Origin: Mangrovimicrobium sp033283265
GTDB lineage: Bacteria; Pseudomonadota; Gammaproteobacteria; Pseudomonadales; Halieaceae
DNA length: 64,000 nt
NCBI GenBank assembly: GCA_033283265.1
Contig: JAWMQN010000006.1
Span: 119,733-183,732, forward strand
Reading direction: 5' to 3'
In this document: positions 15,951 to 25,392 of the stretch, one piece after another
Layout: each line of letters opens with the position of its first letter
How positions within the stretch are numbered: position 1 is the first letter of the stretch
The notes under the pieces: generated by a model
What the model was told of the DNA's origin: nothing
The model's input: only the letters and a program-made list of their open reading frames with translations
Database searches by the model: none
Program-made: the position numbers and the translations under genes

Positions 15951-18152
15951 ATGCAACTCGAGTTGAGCAGTGACCAGCAAATGATGCGGGAGACCTTCGC
16001 CCGCTTCCTCGCCGCGGAAAGCACCAGCGAGCGGGTGCGCGCCGCCCAGCCCGGCGGCTTCGACAGCCGCCTGTGGACCGGGTTGGCGGAACTCGGTGCC
16101 TTCCTGATGCGCGTGCCGGAAGCGGCCGGCGGCCTCGGTCTCGGCCTGCTGGACGCCAGCCTGCTGCTGGAGGAGGCCGGGCGCACCCTCGCCTCCGGGC
16201 CCCTCGCCGAGAGCATCTGCGCCCTGCGCCTGCTGGCCCAGCTCGACCCGGACGACAGCGCCGGCCTGCGCGAGGCCTTCGCCAGCGGCGAGAAAGTCAT
16301 CAGCCTGGCCTTCCACGACATCGCCGAACAGCCGCGGCAACTGGTGGCCGGTGGTGCAGTTGCGTCCGTGGTGATCGGCCGCGAGGGCGACAACATCCTG
16401 CTGCTGACGCGGCCAGAACAGTTCCAGGCGCAGCCGACCCTCGGCGCCACGCCGATCGGCTATCTCGATCTCGCCAGCTGCGCGCGGCAAGTGCTGGGGC
16501 AGGGCGCGCAGGCGCTCGCCCTCCACGCAGCCGTCGTCGAGGAGTGGAAACTGCTCACCGCCGCCGCCCTGGTCGGGCTCTCCCGCCAGGCCCTGGAGAT
16601 GGCCGCGGAGTACGCCTGCGAGCGGGTGCAGTTCGACCGCCCCATCGGCAGCTTCCAGGCCATTTCCCACCCGCTGGCGGACCTGGTGGTCGCCGTCGAC
16701 GCCGGCGGCCTGCTCAACTGGCGGGCGATCCGCGCCGCCGCCGATGCGGACCCCGGCGCCGGCGAGGCGATCAGCGCCGCCATCTGGTGGGCCAGCAGCA
16801 GCGCCGAGCGCGCGGTAGCTCACGCGCTGCACACCTTCGGTGGTTACGGCGTGACCCTCGAGTACGACATCCACCTGTATAACCTGCGGGCCAAGGCCCT
16901 GCCGCTGGTCTACGGCGACCCGCAGGAATTTCTCGCCGAAGTGGCGCGCCGTCGCTACGCGGGTGAGCGGGCCGAGCTGCCCGACGTGGGGCCGATGCCG
17001 ATCGAGTTCGACCTCGGCGAGGAGGCCGCGGCGCTGGCGGAGGAGACCCGCGCCTTCTTCGAGGCCAACCTCACCGACGAACTGCGGGCCAAGGCGCATT
17101 ACTCCTTTTCCGGCCACGATCCGGGCCTGCACAAAAAGATGGCCGACGCCGGCATCCTGTTTCCCGCCTGGCCGAAACACATGGGCGGGCGCGGGGCGAG
17201 TTCCTACGCCATGCAGGCGGCCTACAAGGTCTGGGACGACTACAACTGGACCGGCCATCCCCAGCGCACCTGCAACATCATCGGCTACATCATGGACCGC
17301 TTCGGCAGCGACGTATTGAAAGCCGAGGCGCTGGCCCGGGTAGTCAACGGCGAGGCGGTATGCGCCCTGGGCTTCAGCGAGCCGGGTTCCGGTTCCGACG
17401 TGTTCGCGGCGAAAACCCGCGCCACCCGCGACGGCGAGGGCTGGCGCATCAACGGCCAGAAGATGTTCACCAGCGGTGCCGAGATTTCCGACTACGTGCT
17501 GCTGCTCGCGCGCAGCGACGCCGACGGCCCCAAGCACAAGGGCCTGACCATGTTCATCCTGCCGCTGCAGGCCGAGGGTGTCAGCATCCAGGCGGTGCAC
17601 ACCTTCCAGGAGGAGCGCACCAACATCACCTACTACGACGATGTCTACGTGCCCGACAGCTACCGCCTCGGCGACGTCGGCGGTGGCCTGCGGGTGATGG
17701 CCAGCTCGCTGGAAATCGAGCACGGCATGTCCTTCGTGCGCCACCACGAGGAGATGCTGGCAGCGGCGGAGAAATTCTCGCGCCGGACCCTGCGCGGCAC
17801 GCGCCCGATGCTCGATGACGCGAGCGTGCAGCAGCGCCTGGCGCGGGTGAGCTGCAATATCGCCGCGGCGAGCATGCTCCACTGCCGCACCCTGTGGGTG
17901 GCGGCGGAGAACAAGCCCAATGCGGCCTTCGGGCCGGCCTCGAAGATGTTTTCCTCGGAGGCTTATAAAAACGACGCCCTGGAACTGCTCAATCTCACCG
18001 CGCCGGCCTCGCTGACCTTCGAGGATGCGCAGGCGAGTTACATCAACCTGTGCTTCCGCCACTCGCAGGTGTCGACGATCTACGGCGGCGCCAGCGAGAT
18101 CCACCGCAGCATGATCGCGGAGAAGCGGCTCGGCCTGCCGCGTTCGCGCTGA
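15951..18152 (+). CDS. Fused two-domain acyl-CoA dehydrogenase (FadE34-like architecture)
   Basis: A 733-aa protein, about twice the normal family length. Residues 1 to about 345 form a degenerate short-type ACAD domain (CERVQFDRPIGSFQAISH; HTFGGYGVTLEYD). Residues from about 360 on form a second domain with an intact FAD loop (CALGFSEPGSGSDVF) and a C-terminal IYGGASEIHRSMIAEKRLG. This resembles, in one chain, the alpha/beta pair encoded at 10940-13107. Mycobacterial FadE34, acting on sterol side-chain CoA esters, is a known fused enzyme of this type. The substrate is probably bulky, but unproven. Confidence 0.87.
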   Translation: MQLELSSDQQMMRETFARFLAAESTSERVRAAQPGGFDSRLWTGLAELGAFLMRVPEAAGGLGLGLLDASLLLEEAGRTLASGPLAESICALRLLAQLDPDDSAGLREAFASGEKVISLAFHDIAEQPRQLVAGGAVASVVIGREGDNILLLTRPEQFQAQPTLGATPIGYLDLASCARQVLGQGAQALALHAAVVEEWKLLTAAALVGLSRQALEMAAEYACERVQFDRPIGSFQAISHPLADLVVAVDAGGLLNWRAIRAAADADPGAGEAISAAIWWASSSAERAVAHALHTFGGYGVTLEYDIHLYNLRAKALPLVYGDPQEFLAEVARRRYAGERAELPDVGPMPIEFDLGEEAAALAEETRAFFEANLTDELRAKAHYSFSGHDPGLHKKMADAGILFPAWPKHMGGRGASSYAMQAAYKVWDDYNWTGHPQRTCNIIGYIMDRFGSDVLKAEALARVVNGEAVCALGFSEPGSGSDVFAAKTRATRDGEGWRINGQKMFTSGAEISDYVLLLARSDADGPKHKGLTMFILPLQAEGVSIQAVHTFQEERTNITYYDDVYVPDSYRLGDVGGGLRVMASSLEIEHGMSFVRHHEEMLAAAEKFSRRTLRGTRPMLDDASVQQRLARVSCNIAAASMLHCRTLWVAAENKPNAAFGPASKMFSSEAYKNDALELLNLTAPASLTFEDAQASYINLCFRHSQVSTIYGGASEIHRSMIAEKRLGLPRSR

Positions 18153-18200
18153 GCGGGGCGCATTGACAGTGAAGCTTTGCCAACGAGGAGGAGACAGGCG

Positions 18201-19331
18201 GTGGATGTCATAGTCACAGAAGACCAGCGCATGCTGCAGGACACCACGCGGCGCTTCGTACACAAGCGCGCGCCCATCGAGGCCACCCGGCGCTGCGTGG
18301 AGAGCGGGCAGGGTTTCGCCCCGGAGACCTGGCGCGAGGGACTCGAGCTGGGCTGGGTGGCGCTGTTCGTGCCCGAGGCGTACGGCGGCATCGCCGAGTA
18401 CACCGGCGGCGCCATCGACGCGGCGATCATCGCCGAGGAACTCGGCCGGGTGGTCTACCCCGGTCCCTTCCTGCCCAACTGCGTAGCGGCCTTCGCCATC
18501 GCCGACGCGGGCTCGCCGGCGCAGCAGGCGGCATGGCTGCCGGCGCTGGCACAGGGCGAGTGCCTGGCAAGCGCGTGTTTCGCCGCCCCCGGCCCGCGGG
18601 GCGGTATCGAGCCCGGCGCGCTGCGGGTGAGCAGGACCCGCAGCGGCTATGTCCTCGAGGGCACGGCGAGCGGCGTGCAACACGCGGAGCAGGCCGATCA
18701 CTTCCTGGTGACGGCGCTGGACGAGCAGGGCGCCGTCTCCCAGTTCCTGCTGCCCTTCGATGCCAAGGGCCTGACTACCAACCCGCTCGACCCCATCGAC
18801 CTCGGCCGCAGCCTGGCCGAGGTGCACTTCCACGGCGTTGCCCTGGGCGAGGACGCCCTGCTCGGTGCCCATGGTGCAGCCGCGGCGCAGTTCGAGCGGC
18901 AATTGCAGCTGGCACTGGTATTACAGAGCGCGGAGAGCGTGGGTCTCACTGACAGAGTTCTCGAATTCACCCTCGACTACGTCAAGCAGCGCTACGCCTT
19001 CGGCCGGCCGATCGGTTCCTTCCAGGCCCTCAAGCACCGCCTGGCCTATCACGCCATGCAACTCGAAGGCGCCAGGGCGGCGGTGGCCCACGCCGCGCGA
19101 GCCGTGCGCGAGGGCGCGGCGGACGCCGCCGCGGCGGCCAGCGTGGCCAAGGCCCACAGCGGCAAGTTCGCCACCGAGATCATCCGCGACTGCCTGCACA
19201 TGCACGGCGGCATCGGCATGACCTGGGAACACGACATTCACCTCTACCTGCGCCGGGCGGTGGCCAACGAGGCCCTGTGGGGCGCGACGCCGGTGCACTA
19301 CGAACGGCTCTGCCGCCTGGCCAATGTCTGA
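18201..19331 (+). CDS. Acyl-CoA dehydrogenase, partner-type subunit
   Basis: A 376-aa acyl-CoA dehydrogenase. The start is a GTG preceded by GAGGAGGAG at ideal spacing, giving MDVIVTEDQRMLQD. The helical domain is clear (VKQRYAFGRPIGSFQALKHRL; MHGGIGMTWEHDIHLYLRR), while the canonical TEP..GSD loop is replaced by ACFAAPGPRGGIEPG. This is again the pattern of a non-canonical partner subunit. It overlaps the next acyl-CoA dehydrogenase gene by 8 bases, so they probably form a second heteromeric pair. Confidence 0.83.
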   Translation: MDVIVTEDQRMLQDTTRRFVHKRAPIEATRRCVESGQGFAPETWREGLELGWVALFVPEAYGGIAEYTGGAIDAAIIAEELGRVVYPGPFLPNCVAAFAIADAGSPAQQAAWLPALAQGECLASACFAAPGPRGGIEPGALRVSRTRSGYVLEGTASGVQHAEQADHFLVTALDEQGAVSQFLLPFDAKGLTTNPLDPIDLGRSLAEVHFHGVALGEDALLGAHGAAAAQFERQLQLALVLQSAESVGLTDRVLEFTLDYVKQRYAFGRPIGSFQALKHRLAYHAMQLEGARAAVAHAARAVREGAADAAAAASVAKAHSGKFATEIIRDCLHMHGGIGMTWEHDIHLYLRRAVANEALWGATPVHYERLCRLANV

Positions 19332-20598
19332 GGAAACCGTGATGACAGCAACGAATACACCGGGCAGGGGGAACGAGGAACTGGAGGACTTCCGCCTGCG
19401 CGCGCGCAGGTTCCTGCGCGACAACCTGCCGCCGCGGGTCGCCGGGGAGCCCTTCATGGACTGGGAGCGCAAGGAACTGGTGGCCCGCGACCGGCAGATC
19501 CAGCGGGCCCTGTGGGAGGGCGGCTTCGCCGGCATCACCCTGCCGCAGGCCTACGGCGGGCTAGGCCTGGACCACCACTTCGAGGAGGCCTTCTACGACG
19601 AGGCGGAGGGCTGCCGCCTGCCCTGGCACTTCGGCAACGCCTTCAACGTGGTGATCCCCACGCTGCTCGCCCACGGCAACGAGACGCTGAAAAAACGCTA
19701 TATTCCCGGCATTTTGCGCGGCGAGCACATCTGGTGCCAGCTGCTTTCCGAGCCCTCCGGCGGCTCCGACCTCGCCGGCGTGAGCACCCGCGCCGAGCTG
19801 CGCGGCGAGCACTGGATACTCAACGGCTCCAAGGTCTGGACCACCGGCGGCATGGACTGCGACATGGGCATCTGCCTGGCGCGCACCGATCCCACGCTAC
19901 CCAAGCACGCCGGGCTGACCATGTTCGCGGTAGACATGAAGGCGCCGGGCATGAGCATCTCGCCGCTCAAGCTGATCCGCGGCAACAGCGATTTCTGCCA
20001 GGAGTTCCTCGACGATCTCGCCGTGCCCGCGGACCATGTCATCGGCGAGCCGAACGACGGCTGGACGGTGGTGCGCAGCCAGCTGGCCGCCGAACACGCG
20101 AGCATGGCGCGCGGCTGGCACCAGGGCCTGAAGGTGACCGCCGAGGCGGCGAGCGTCGAATTGCCCGGAAAATACGTGGATATGCTGCGCGCGCTCAACC
20201 TGGAGAAGGACAGCCACGCGCGGCAACTGGTCGGCGAGGCCTTCGTCATCGACGCGGTGTACAAGCTGACCACGCGGCGGGTGGCGGTCGGGGTGCGCAA
20301 CGGCGCGCTGCCGCACACCGCGGGCTCGGTGGCCAGCCTGATGGCCGCGCGCACCGACGTGCGCCGCACCGAGCTGCTGTCGGAGTTGCACGGCCCGGCC
20401 GGCATCTACGCGGTGCCGGGCGGCGACGGCAACTCGGTGGGGCTGGACCGCGTCTGCACCCACCGTATCGGCGGCGGCACCACCGAGACCCAGTGCAACG
20501 CGGTGGCGGAGCGCCACCTCGGCCTGCCGAAGGAGCCGAGCGACGACAACACGATTCCCTTCAACCAGCGCAAGATCAACTCGGACCGCGAGTCCTGA
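19324..20598 (+). CDS. Acyl-CoA dehydrogenase, large-type subunit
   Basis: A 424-aa acyl-CoA dehydrogenase with the FAD loop WCQLLSEPSGGSDLAG and lid motif NGSKVWTTGG. The C-terminal motif RIGGGTTETQCNAVAERHLG has Gly where medium-chain enzymes carry catalytic Glu. The start overlaps the upstream gene; the alternative is an in-frame ATG at 19342. Likely alpha partner of the protein encoded just before it. Confidence 0.87.
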   Translation: MSEETVMTATNTPGRGNEELEDFRLRARRFLRDNLPPRVAGEPFMDWERKELVARDRQIQRALWEGGFAGITLPQAYGGLGLDHHFEEAFYDEAEGCRLPWHFGNAFNVVIPTLLAHGNETLKKRYIPGILRGEHIWCQLLSEPSGGSDLAGVSTRAELRGEHWILNGSKVWTTGGMDCDMGICLARTDPTLPKHAGLTMFAVDMKAPGMSISPLKLIRGNSDFCQEFLDDLAVPADHVIGEPNDGWTVVRSQLAAEHASMARGWHQGLKVTAEAASVELPGKYVDMLRALNLEKDSHARQLVGEAFVIDAVYKLTTRRVAVGVRNGALPHTAGSVASLMAARTDVRRTELLSELHGPAGIYAVPGGDGNSVGLDRVCTHRIGGGTTETQCNAVAERHLGLPKEPSDDNTIPFNQRKINSDRES

Positions 20599-20623
20599 GC
20601 GCCAACGACAGGGGGAGGGCGAG

Positions 20624-21412
20624 ATGACCGCAGGATTGAATGTCAGTCACGAGGGTAGCGTCGCGCTGCTGGAACTGCAGCGGCCGGACTGCTTCAACGC
20701 CATCGACATCGAGCTGCGCCGCGGCCTGCTCGACGCGCTGGTCGCACTGGGCCGCGACCCGGAAGTGACCGCGGTGGTAATCACCGGGGCCGGCAGGGCC
20801 TTCTGCGCCGGCGCCGATCTCAAGGGCGGCTCGAAGGGGCAGGACCCGAGCCTGCGCAGCGCCGCGCGGGTGCTGGTACACGATTTCCAGCCGCTGGTGG
20901 AGGCCATCGGCAAGCTGGACAAGCCGGTGATCGCCGCGCTCAACGGCGCCGCGGTGGGTGTCGGCATGTCTCTCGCCCTGGCCTGCGACCTGGTGCTGAT
21001 GGCGGAGGGCGCCTACATGGCGACCAGTGCGCTGCAGGTGGGCCTGGTCCCGGACAGCGGGCTGGCCTGGTTTCTCTGCCGCCAGCTGGGATACCAGCGG
21101 GCCTTCGACCTGCTGACCGACGGCGCCCGCCTGGACGCCGCGCGCTGCGTCGAGCTCGGCCTGGCCAACGCGGTGGTCCCCGCCGCTGAGTTGCACGCGC
21201 ACAGCCTGCAGCGGGCGGCGGCTTTCGCCGACCTCGCGCCGATGGCGCTGGCGCTGACCAAGCGGCTCGCGCGCCTGGCGCAGAGTGCCAGCCTCGCGGA
21301 TGCGCTGGCAATCGAAGCGGAAATGCAGGCCCTGTGCATGGCGACGGAGGATTCCCGCGAGGCGATGGCGGCCTTCGCGGAGAAGCGCAAGCCGCGGTTC
21401 AGCGGGCGCTAG
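20624..21412 (+). CDS. Enoyl-CoA hydratase/isomerase (PaaG-like crotonase)
   Basis: A 262-aa crotonase with oxyanion-hole elements FCAGADLKGG and NGAAVGVGMS. An Asp in LVPDSGLAWFL sits where PaaG-type isomerases carry their catalytic Asp, and the hydratase-type first Glu is missing, so double-bond isomerisation is the more likely chemistry. Start ATG behind a GGGGAGGG site. Last gene of the nine-gene operon; it converges on the DapA-like gene. Confidence 0.87.
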   Translation: MTAGLNVSHEGSVALLELQRPDCFNAIDIELRRGLLDALVALGRDPEVTAVVITGAGRAFCAGADLKGGSKGQDPSLRSAARVLVHDFQPLVEAIGKLDKPVIAALNGAAVGVGMSLALACDLVLMAEGAYMATSALQVGLVPDSGLAWFLCRQLGYQRAFDLLTDGARLDAARCVELGLANAVVPAAELHAHSLQRAAAFADLAPMALALTKRLARLAQSASLADALAIEAEMQALCMATEDSREAMAAFAEKRKPRFSGR

Positions 21413-21433
21413 CCAGGGGCCCGCACCCTTCCC

Positions 21434-21453
21434 GGCAGGCGTTTCAGCCTGCC
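21434..21453. terminator. GC-rich hairpin between convergent genes
   Basis: GGCAGGC and GCCTGCC form a perfect 7-bp stem around a 6-base loop (GTTTCA). It overlaps the stop codon of the leftward DapA-like gene and lies 22 bases after the crotonase stop. There is no T-run, so it is at best a weak or Rho-assisted bidirectional terminator. Confidence 0.35.
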
Positions 21454-22466
21454 CTGGCAGCGATTCCCGCGAGCCCCGCCCGTTCGTAGGCGGCGTGGAT
21501 CTGCTGTTTCGCCGCGGCGGACAGCAGGGCCTGGGGCGGCCGCGAGTGGGGGTATTCGCCCACCGGCAGGCCGACCGCCGCGGCCATGCACTTGATCGCC
21601 TCGCCCCAGTGGGTGAAGTAGCCCGGCCGGCCGGGGTAGGCGGTCAGCACCTCGCCGAGGTCCGCGCCCAGCTGGTCCATTCCCGTGTTTTGCGCATACT
21701 CCAGGGCCGCGTCGATGCGCCCCGCCCAGACCAGCGCGTGGTACTCGCTGGCCAGCATGCGGCCGGGGAAATCCATCACGTAGCCGGAGGTGCCGAGCAG
21801 GGCCTTGCAGACGATGCCGCGGCTGGCCCAGCCCGCGGTCAGCGCCAGCGGGTTGCACTCCCAGACCTGCATGTCGGGGGCGCCGGCGGCGACCGCCTGG
21901 CTGCGCCAGACTTCGAAGCTGCCCTCCTTGATGGCGCAGACCGCCGGGATACGCTGGTAGATGGCGACGATTTCCTCCGGCGACAGCAGGTAGCCGGAGG
22001 AGGGCGAGTTGAACAGGCCGAGGGCGATATCGCTGCGGTCTGCGATGTACTCGAAAAAGCGCAGCACGCCCTCGCCGCCGTGGACCTCCATCGACGGCGT
22101 CTGGATGTAGACGATATCGGCGCCGGCCGCCTGGGCGTGCAGGGTGAGCGCGAGGCAGTCCTTGGGGCCGGTGGTCGAGGTACAGGCCTGGATGATCACG
22201 CCGGGGTTGATGGCGCGGGCCTCGGCGACGGCGACTTCGAGCAGTTGCTTGCGCTCGTCCAGGGTCAGCGACCAGAACTCGGCGAGGCCGCTGGTCAGCC
22301 ACAACATCGGGTGGCCGAGCTCGCCCACGCAGTAACGCACCAGCCGCCGGTAGGCCTCCCAGTCGATGTTTTCCCCGTGCTCGCCGCAGAAGGGTGTGTA
22401 GAGTGAATCGCCTACGCCGCGCAGGGACTGCCTGGCCCAGTCGCGGGCTTCTCTTGCCGTTGCCAT
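21444..22466 (-). CDS. DapA/NAL-family lyase (dihydrodipicolinate synthase-like aldolase)
   Basis: A 340-aa class I aldolase-type TIM barrel. The Schiff-base lysine is Lys180 in AVCAIKEGS. The Tyr that serves proton relay in DapA (YNxP) is Phe152 here (GLFNSPSSGY), and the protein is about 40 aa longer than DapA, so it is not lysine biosynthesis. Relatives include hydratase-aldolases that release pyruvate from aromatic or alicyclic side chains. A pyruvate-releasing or similar retro-aldol step is plausible. It is transcribed alone, divergent from the TonB receptors. Confidence 0.78.
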   Translation of the reverse strand: MATAREARDWARQSLRGVGDSLYTPFCGEHGENIDWEAYRRLVRYCVGELGHPMLWLTSGLAEFWSLTLDERKQLLEVAVAEARAINPGVIIQACTSTTGPKDCLALTLHAQAAGADIVYIQTPSMEVHGGEGVLRFFEYIADRSDIALGLFNSPSSGYLLSPEEIVAIYQRIPAVCAIKEGSFEVWRSQAVAAGAPDMQVWECNPLALTAGWASRGIVCKALLGTSGYVMDFPGRMLASEYHALVWAGRIDAALEYAQNTGMDQLGADLGEVLTAYPGRPGYFTHWGEAIKCMAAAVGLPVGEYPHSRPPQALLSAAAKQQIHAAYERAGLAGIAARAG

Positions 22467-22566
22467 TTCGTCCTTCCGTGTCGGTGAGTCAGTAAAACGG
22501 GCGCCGCCGGGGCGCGTTGCAAGGGGCTCGCTATAACTGCAGAGTGCCGGCCGGAACGCCCTTTAA

Positions 22567-22583
22567 AAGTATAACTAATAAAG
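22567..22583 (-). promoter_or_regulatory. Operator-like motif O7, upstream of the DapA-like gene
   Basis: AAGTATAACTAATAAAG; on the minus strand CTTTATTAGTTATACTT. It shares TATTAGTTATA with O8 and O13. Confidence 0.55.
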
Positions 22584-22690
22584 CCGATGCTAATGTGAGT
22601 GACTACCCGGGTCTTCCTGCTGTCTGGCAATTAACCCGATATATGAAGTGTAAAATGCAAATAACGGAGTGTCGACCGGAAAAGAAGATA

Positions 22691-22726
22691 TTGACTTCAC
22701 CTCCATTTAATATATAACTAATAAGG
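22691..22726 (+). promoter_or_regulatory. Promoter with overlapping operator-like motif O8, upstream of the TonB receptors
   Basis: A sigma70-like pair: TTGACT at 22691-22696 and TATAAC at 22713-22718 with a 16-base spacer. The motif TATATAACTAATAAGG (22711-22726) covers the -10 box, so a bound repressor would block polymerase. This is the clearest promoter geometry among the motif copies. Confidence 0.55.
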
Positions 22727-22935
22727 TTTATGAAGGGCCTGCTGGCCGTGGCGTGGAACGGGCGATATGCCCTGTGCCCGCCGCTGCCGGCAACAGGCCC
22801 CGGCGGTTCGCAAAACAATAAAAATTCGCCGCGTTGCCAGAGCGAAAGCAGTACAGCCGGCGGCAGTCCCGACCCGGGCGCTGCCACAGGGGAAGAAAAT
22901 AAATAAACCCTAGATTGCTTCAGCAGGAGAAAAAA

Positions 22936-25317
22936 ATGAGAAGTTTCCGCGAGCCTGGTTTGAGCGCCATGTCGGCAGCATTCGCTGCGGCAGTACTTTC
23001 CGCCCACAGTCCCTGGGTGAACGCCCAGTCCCAGCCCCAGGGCCAGTCGATGGCCCTCGAGGAAATCATCGTCACGGCGCAGAAGCGCGAGCAGAGTATC
23101 CAGGATGTGCCCATCGCCGTGACCGCGCTGGGCAGGGATACGCTGGAGGTCAACCGCGTGTTCAGCGTCGAGGACCTCAACGGCCTCGCTCCCAACGCGC
23201 TGGTCCGGCCGACCTCCGGCGCCAGCAACATTCCCGAGTTCACCATCCGCGGGCGCTCCAGCACCGGGCTGGTGGCCGGCGCCGACAAGCAGGTCGCAAT
23301 CTACCTGGACAACGTCTACATCGGCTCCGCCCGCGGCACCATGTTCCAGTTGCCGGACATCGCGCGCATCGAGGTGCTGCGCGGCCCCCAGGGCACCCTG
23401 TTCGGGCGCAGCGCCACCGCCGGCGCGATCAGCATCACCACCCGCGAACCGGTCGGCGAGTTCGGCTTCACCCAGGACCTGAGCTTCGGCAACAGCGAGT
23501 ATTTCCGCAGCCGCACCAGCATCGACTCGCCCGCCTGGGGGCCCCTCAGCGCCTACCTGAGCTACGTGGTGGAGGAGCGCGAAGGGGACATCAGGAACCT
23601 GGCGCCGAATGTGAAATGGGACCGGACCGCCTTCAACGAGGGTATCGACAGCTCGGTCGACACCTTCGGCGACAAGGACACCGAGTCGCTATTCTTCGCT
23701 GTGGCCTTCGAGCCCAACGAGAGCCTGAAGGCGACCTACAAGTACGACTGGAGCGAGGATTCCGGCACGCCGGACGCCCACGTCCCCGGCGCCGTCACGC
23801 CGCAACTGGACGCCCTGTGGTCGCGGGCGGTCAACGCCGAGCAAATCCTCTCGACGGTGACCTTCCCCGGCATATCGCGCCCCGACGCGGTTGCCGACGC
23901 CTACTCGATCCGCCGCGAGCAGGAGGTCTTCGGCCACAACCTGACCATCGACTGGGAGATCAACGATTCGCTGAGCCTGAAGAACGTCACCGCCTACCGC
24001 GAGGCGCTGGTCTGGCAGCCCTCGGACCTCACCGGTTTCAGCGCGGTGGAACTCGGCGGCGGGATTCTGCTCTGCCTGGTCTGCTCGAATGCCTACAACG
24101 ACACCGACCAGTTCAGCAACGAATTGCAGTTCAACTACGACGGCGACTGGCTGACCCTGACCGCGGGGGCGCTGTACTACGAGCAGCAGGATGAAGTGGG
24201 GCCGTCGAATACCGCCGGCACGGTCAGCAACCAGCTGTTTTTCCCCGGGGAAAATGGCTATATCGTCAACGCCGGCAACGAGGTGCGCGACTTCGTCGAC
24301 ACCAAGTCCTACGCCGCCTACGCCCAGGTCGAGGCGCCGATAACCGACCAGTTGCAGTTCCTGCTCGGCTATCGCCTGACCCGCGACGAGCGCGACCTGC
24401 TGCACCGCCGCGGCACCCGGCCCGATTTCGAGGACGAAACCTTCGAGTACAAGGGCACCGACAGCACCTACCTCGCCGGCCTCAACTACGCCTTCTCCGA
24501 GGACATCCTGGTCTACGGCAAGTTCTCCACCGGCTACGTGCCCGGCGGCAAGATCGGGCCCCAGGCCTTCGACAAGGAGGAGGCGAAGTCCTTCGAGCTG
24601 GGCATGAAGGCCGATTTCCTCAACGGCCGCCTGCGCAGCAACCTCGCGCTCTTCGACGTCACCTACAAGGACCCGCAGAACGCCGGCTCCGGTGCTGTGT
24701 CGGCCAATACCATCGAGGAGTACGATCCGGAGCTGGCCGCGGAGTACCGCAAGTACGGCACCCTCATCCAGCCGATCGGCGGCGACCTCGAGGTCAGCGG
24801 CGCGGAACTGGAGCTGACCGCACTGCCGCTCGACGGGCTGACCCTCGGCGCCTCCCTGGGTTACCAGGATGCCGAGTACACCAGCTTCAACTTCCTTGCC
24901 GGCGCCTCGGCGGGCATTCCGCAGTACGGCGGCACCTACCTGCCGACCCGGGTGCCGAAGTGGAATGGCAATCTCTCGCTGACTTACGAGAGTACGCCGG
25001 TATTCGAAAACGCCTACCTGTTCTTCAACATCACTGGCATCTGGCGCGACGAGACGCGCTTTGAAATCAACCCGGCGCGGGAGAATGCCCTGCCCGAGTA
25101 CCAGCTGCTCGGCGTGCTCGACCCGGCCTGGATGGTCAATGCCCGCGCCGCACTCAAGCAGGTCCAGTTTGGTGATTTTGTCGGCGAGGTCGCGGTCTGG
25201 GCCAAGAACCTGACCGACGAGGACGACCCCTACTACGCCCTCAACCTGACTGTTGAAGTCATAGCGAATTACCCGAGCGAGCGCACCGTGGGGGTCGAGT
25301 TCAGCGTGAAGTACTGA
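22936..25317 (+). CDS. TonB-dependent outer-membrane receptor
   Basis: A 793-aa receptor. The start is the ATG behind CAGGAG, giving a signal peptide with a hydrophobic stretch and cleavage near VNAQS. The TonB box region is LEEIIVTAQKR, followed by the plug (VEDLNGLAPN; RIEVLRGPQGTLFGRS) and a 22-strand-type beta-barrel. There is no N-terminal signalling domain. The plug is very similar to the next gene's, so the two are tandem duplicates. The location inside the catabolic region suggests uptake of the growth substrate rather than iron, which is inference. Confidence 0.9.
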   Translation: MRSFREPGLSAMSAAFAAAVLSAHSPWVNAQSQPQGQSMALEEIIVTAQKREQSIQDVPIAVTALGRDTLEVNRVFSVEDLNGLAPNALVRPTSGASNIPEFTIRGRSSTGLVAGADKQVAIYLDNVYIGSARGTMFQLPDIARIEVLRGPQGTLFGRSATAGAISITTREPVGEFGFTQDLSFGNSEYFRSRTSIDSPAWGPLSAYLSYVVEEREGDIRNLAPNVKWDRTAFNEGIDSSVDTFGDKDTESLFFAVAFEPNESLKATYKYDWSEDSGTPDAHVPGAVTPQLDALWSRAVNAEQILSTVTFPGISRPDAVADAYSIRREQEVFGHNLTIDWEINDSLSLKNVTAYREALVWQPSDLTGFSAVELGGGILLCLVCSNAYNDTDQFSNELQFNYDGDWLTLTAGALYYEQQDEVGPSNTAGTVSNQLFFPGENGYIVNAGNEVRDFVDTKSYAAYAQVEAPITDQLQFLLGYRLTRDERDLLHRRGTRPDFEDETFEYKGTDSTYLAGLNYAFSEDILVYGKFSTGYVPGGKIGPQAFDKEEAKSFELGMKADFLNGRLRSNLALFDVTYKDPQNAGSGAVSANTIEEYDPELAAEYRKYGTLIQPIGGDLEVSGAELELTALPLDGLTLGASLGYQDAEYTSFNFLAGASAGIPQYGGTYLPTRVPKWNGNLSLTYESTPVFENAYLFFNITGIWRDETRFEINPARENALPEYQLLGVLDPAWMVNARAALKQVQFGDFVGEVAVWAKNLTDEDDPYYALNLTVEVIANYPSERTVGVEFSVKY

Positions 25318-25392
25318 GCTGGCGCGACGCCGCCACTGGCCGTCGGGCCCCTGGGGGACTGGATTCCCGTAACCTGACTGTGGAGAAAGATA

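Larger units (their letters stand above)
22467..22935. promoter_or_regulatory. Divergent promoter region, no gene
   Basis: A 469-base gap between the DapA-like gene and the first TonB receptor. Two operator-like motifs sit in it, about 100 bases before the leftward start and 210 before the rightward start. The long leader of the receptor (22727-22935) contains no clear ORF; I cannot assign a riboswitch or small RNA. Confidence 0.5.

Noticed and set aside
15918..18902. Open frame of nearly 1,000 codons antisense to the fused acyl-CoA dehydrogenase
   Set aside because: Codon-bias artefact of high third-position GC; the plus-strand fusion protein has all family motifs.
10940..21412. Reading the large operon as a steroid ring-degradation cluster
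   Set aside because: The FadE-like architectures are suggestive, but no 3-ketosteroid dehydrogenase, KshAB, HsaA-D or IpdAB-like gene is present in the window, so steroid as substrate is not supported.
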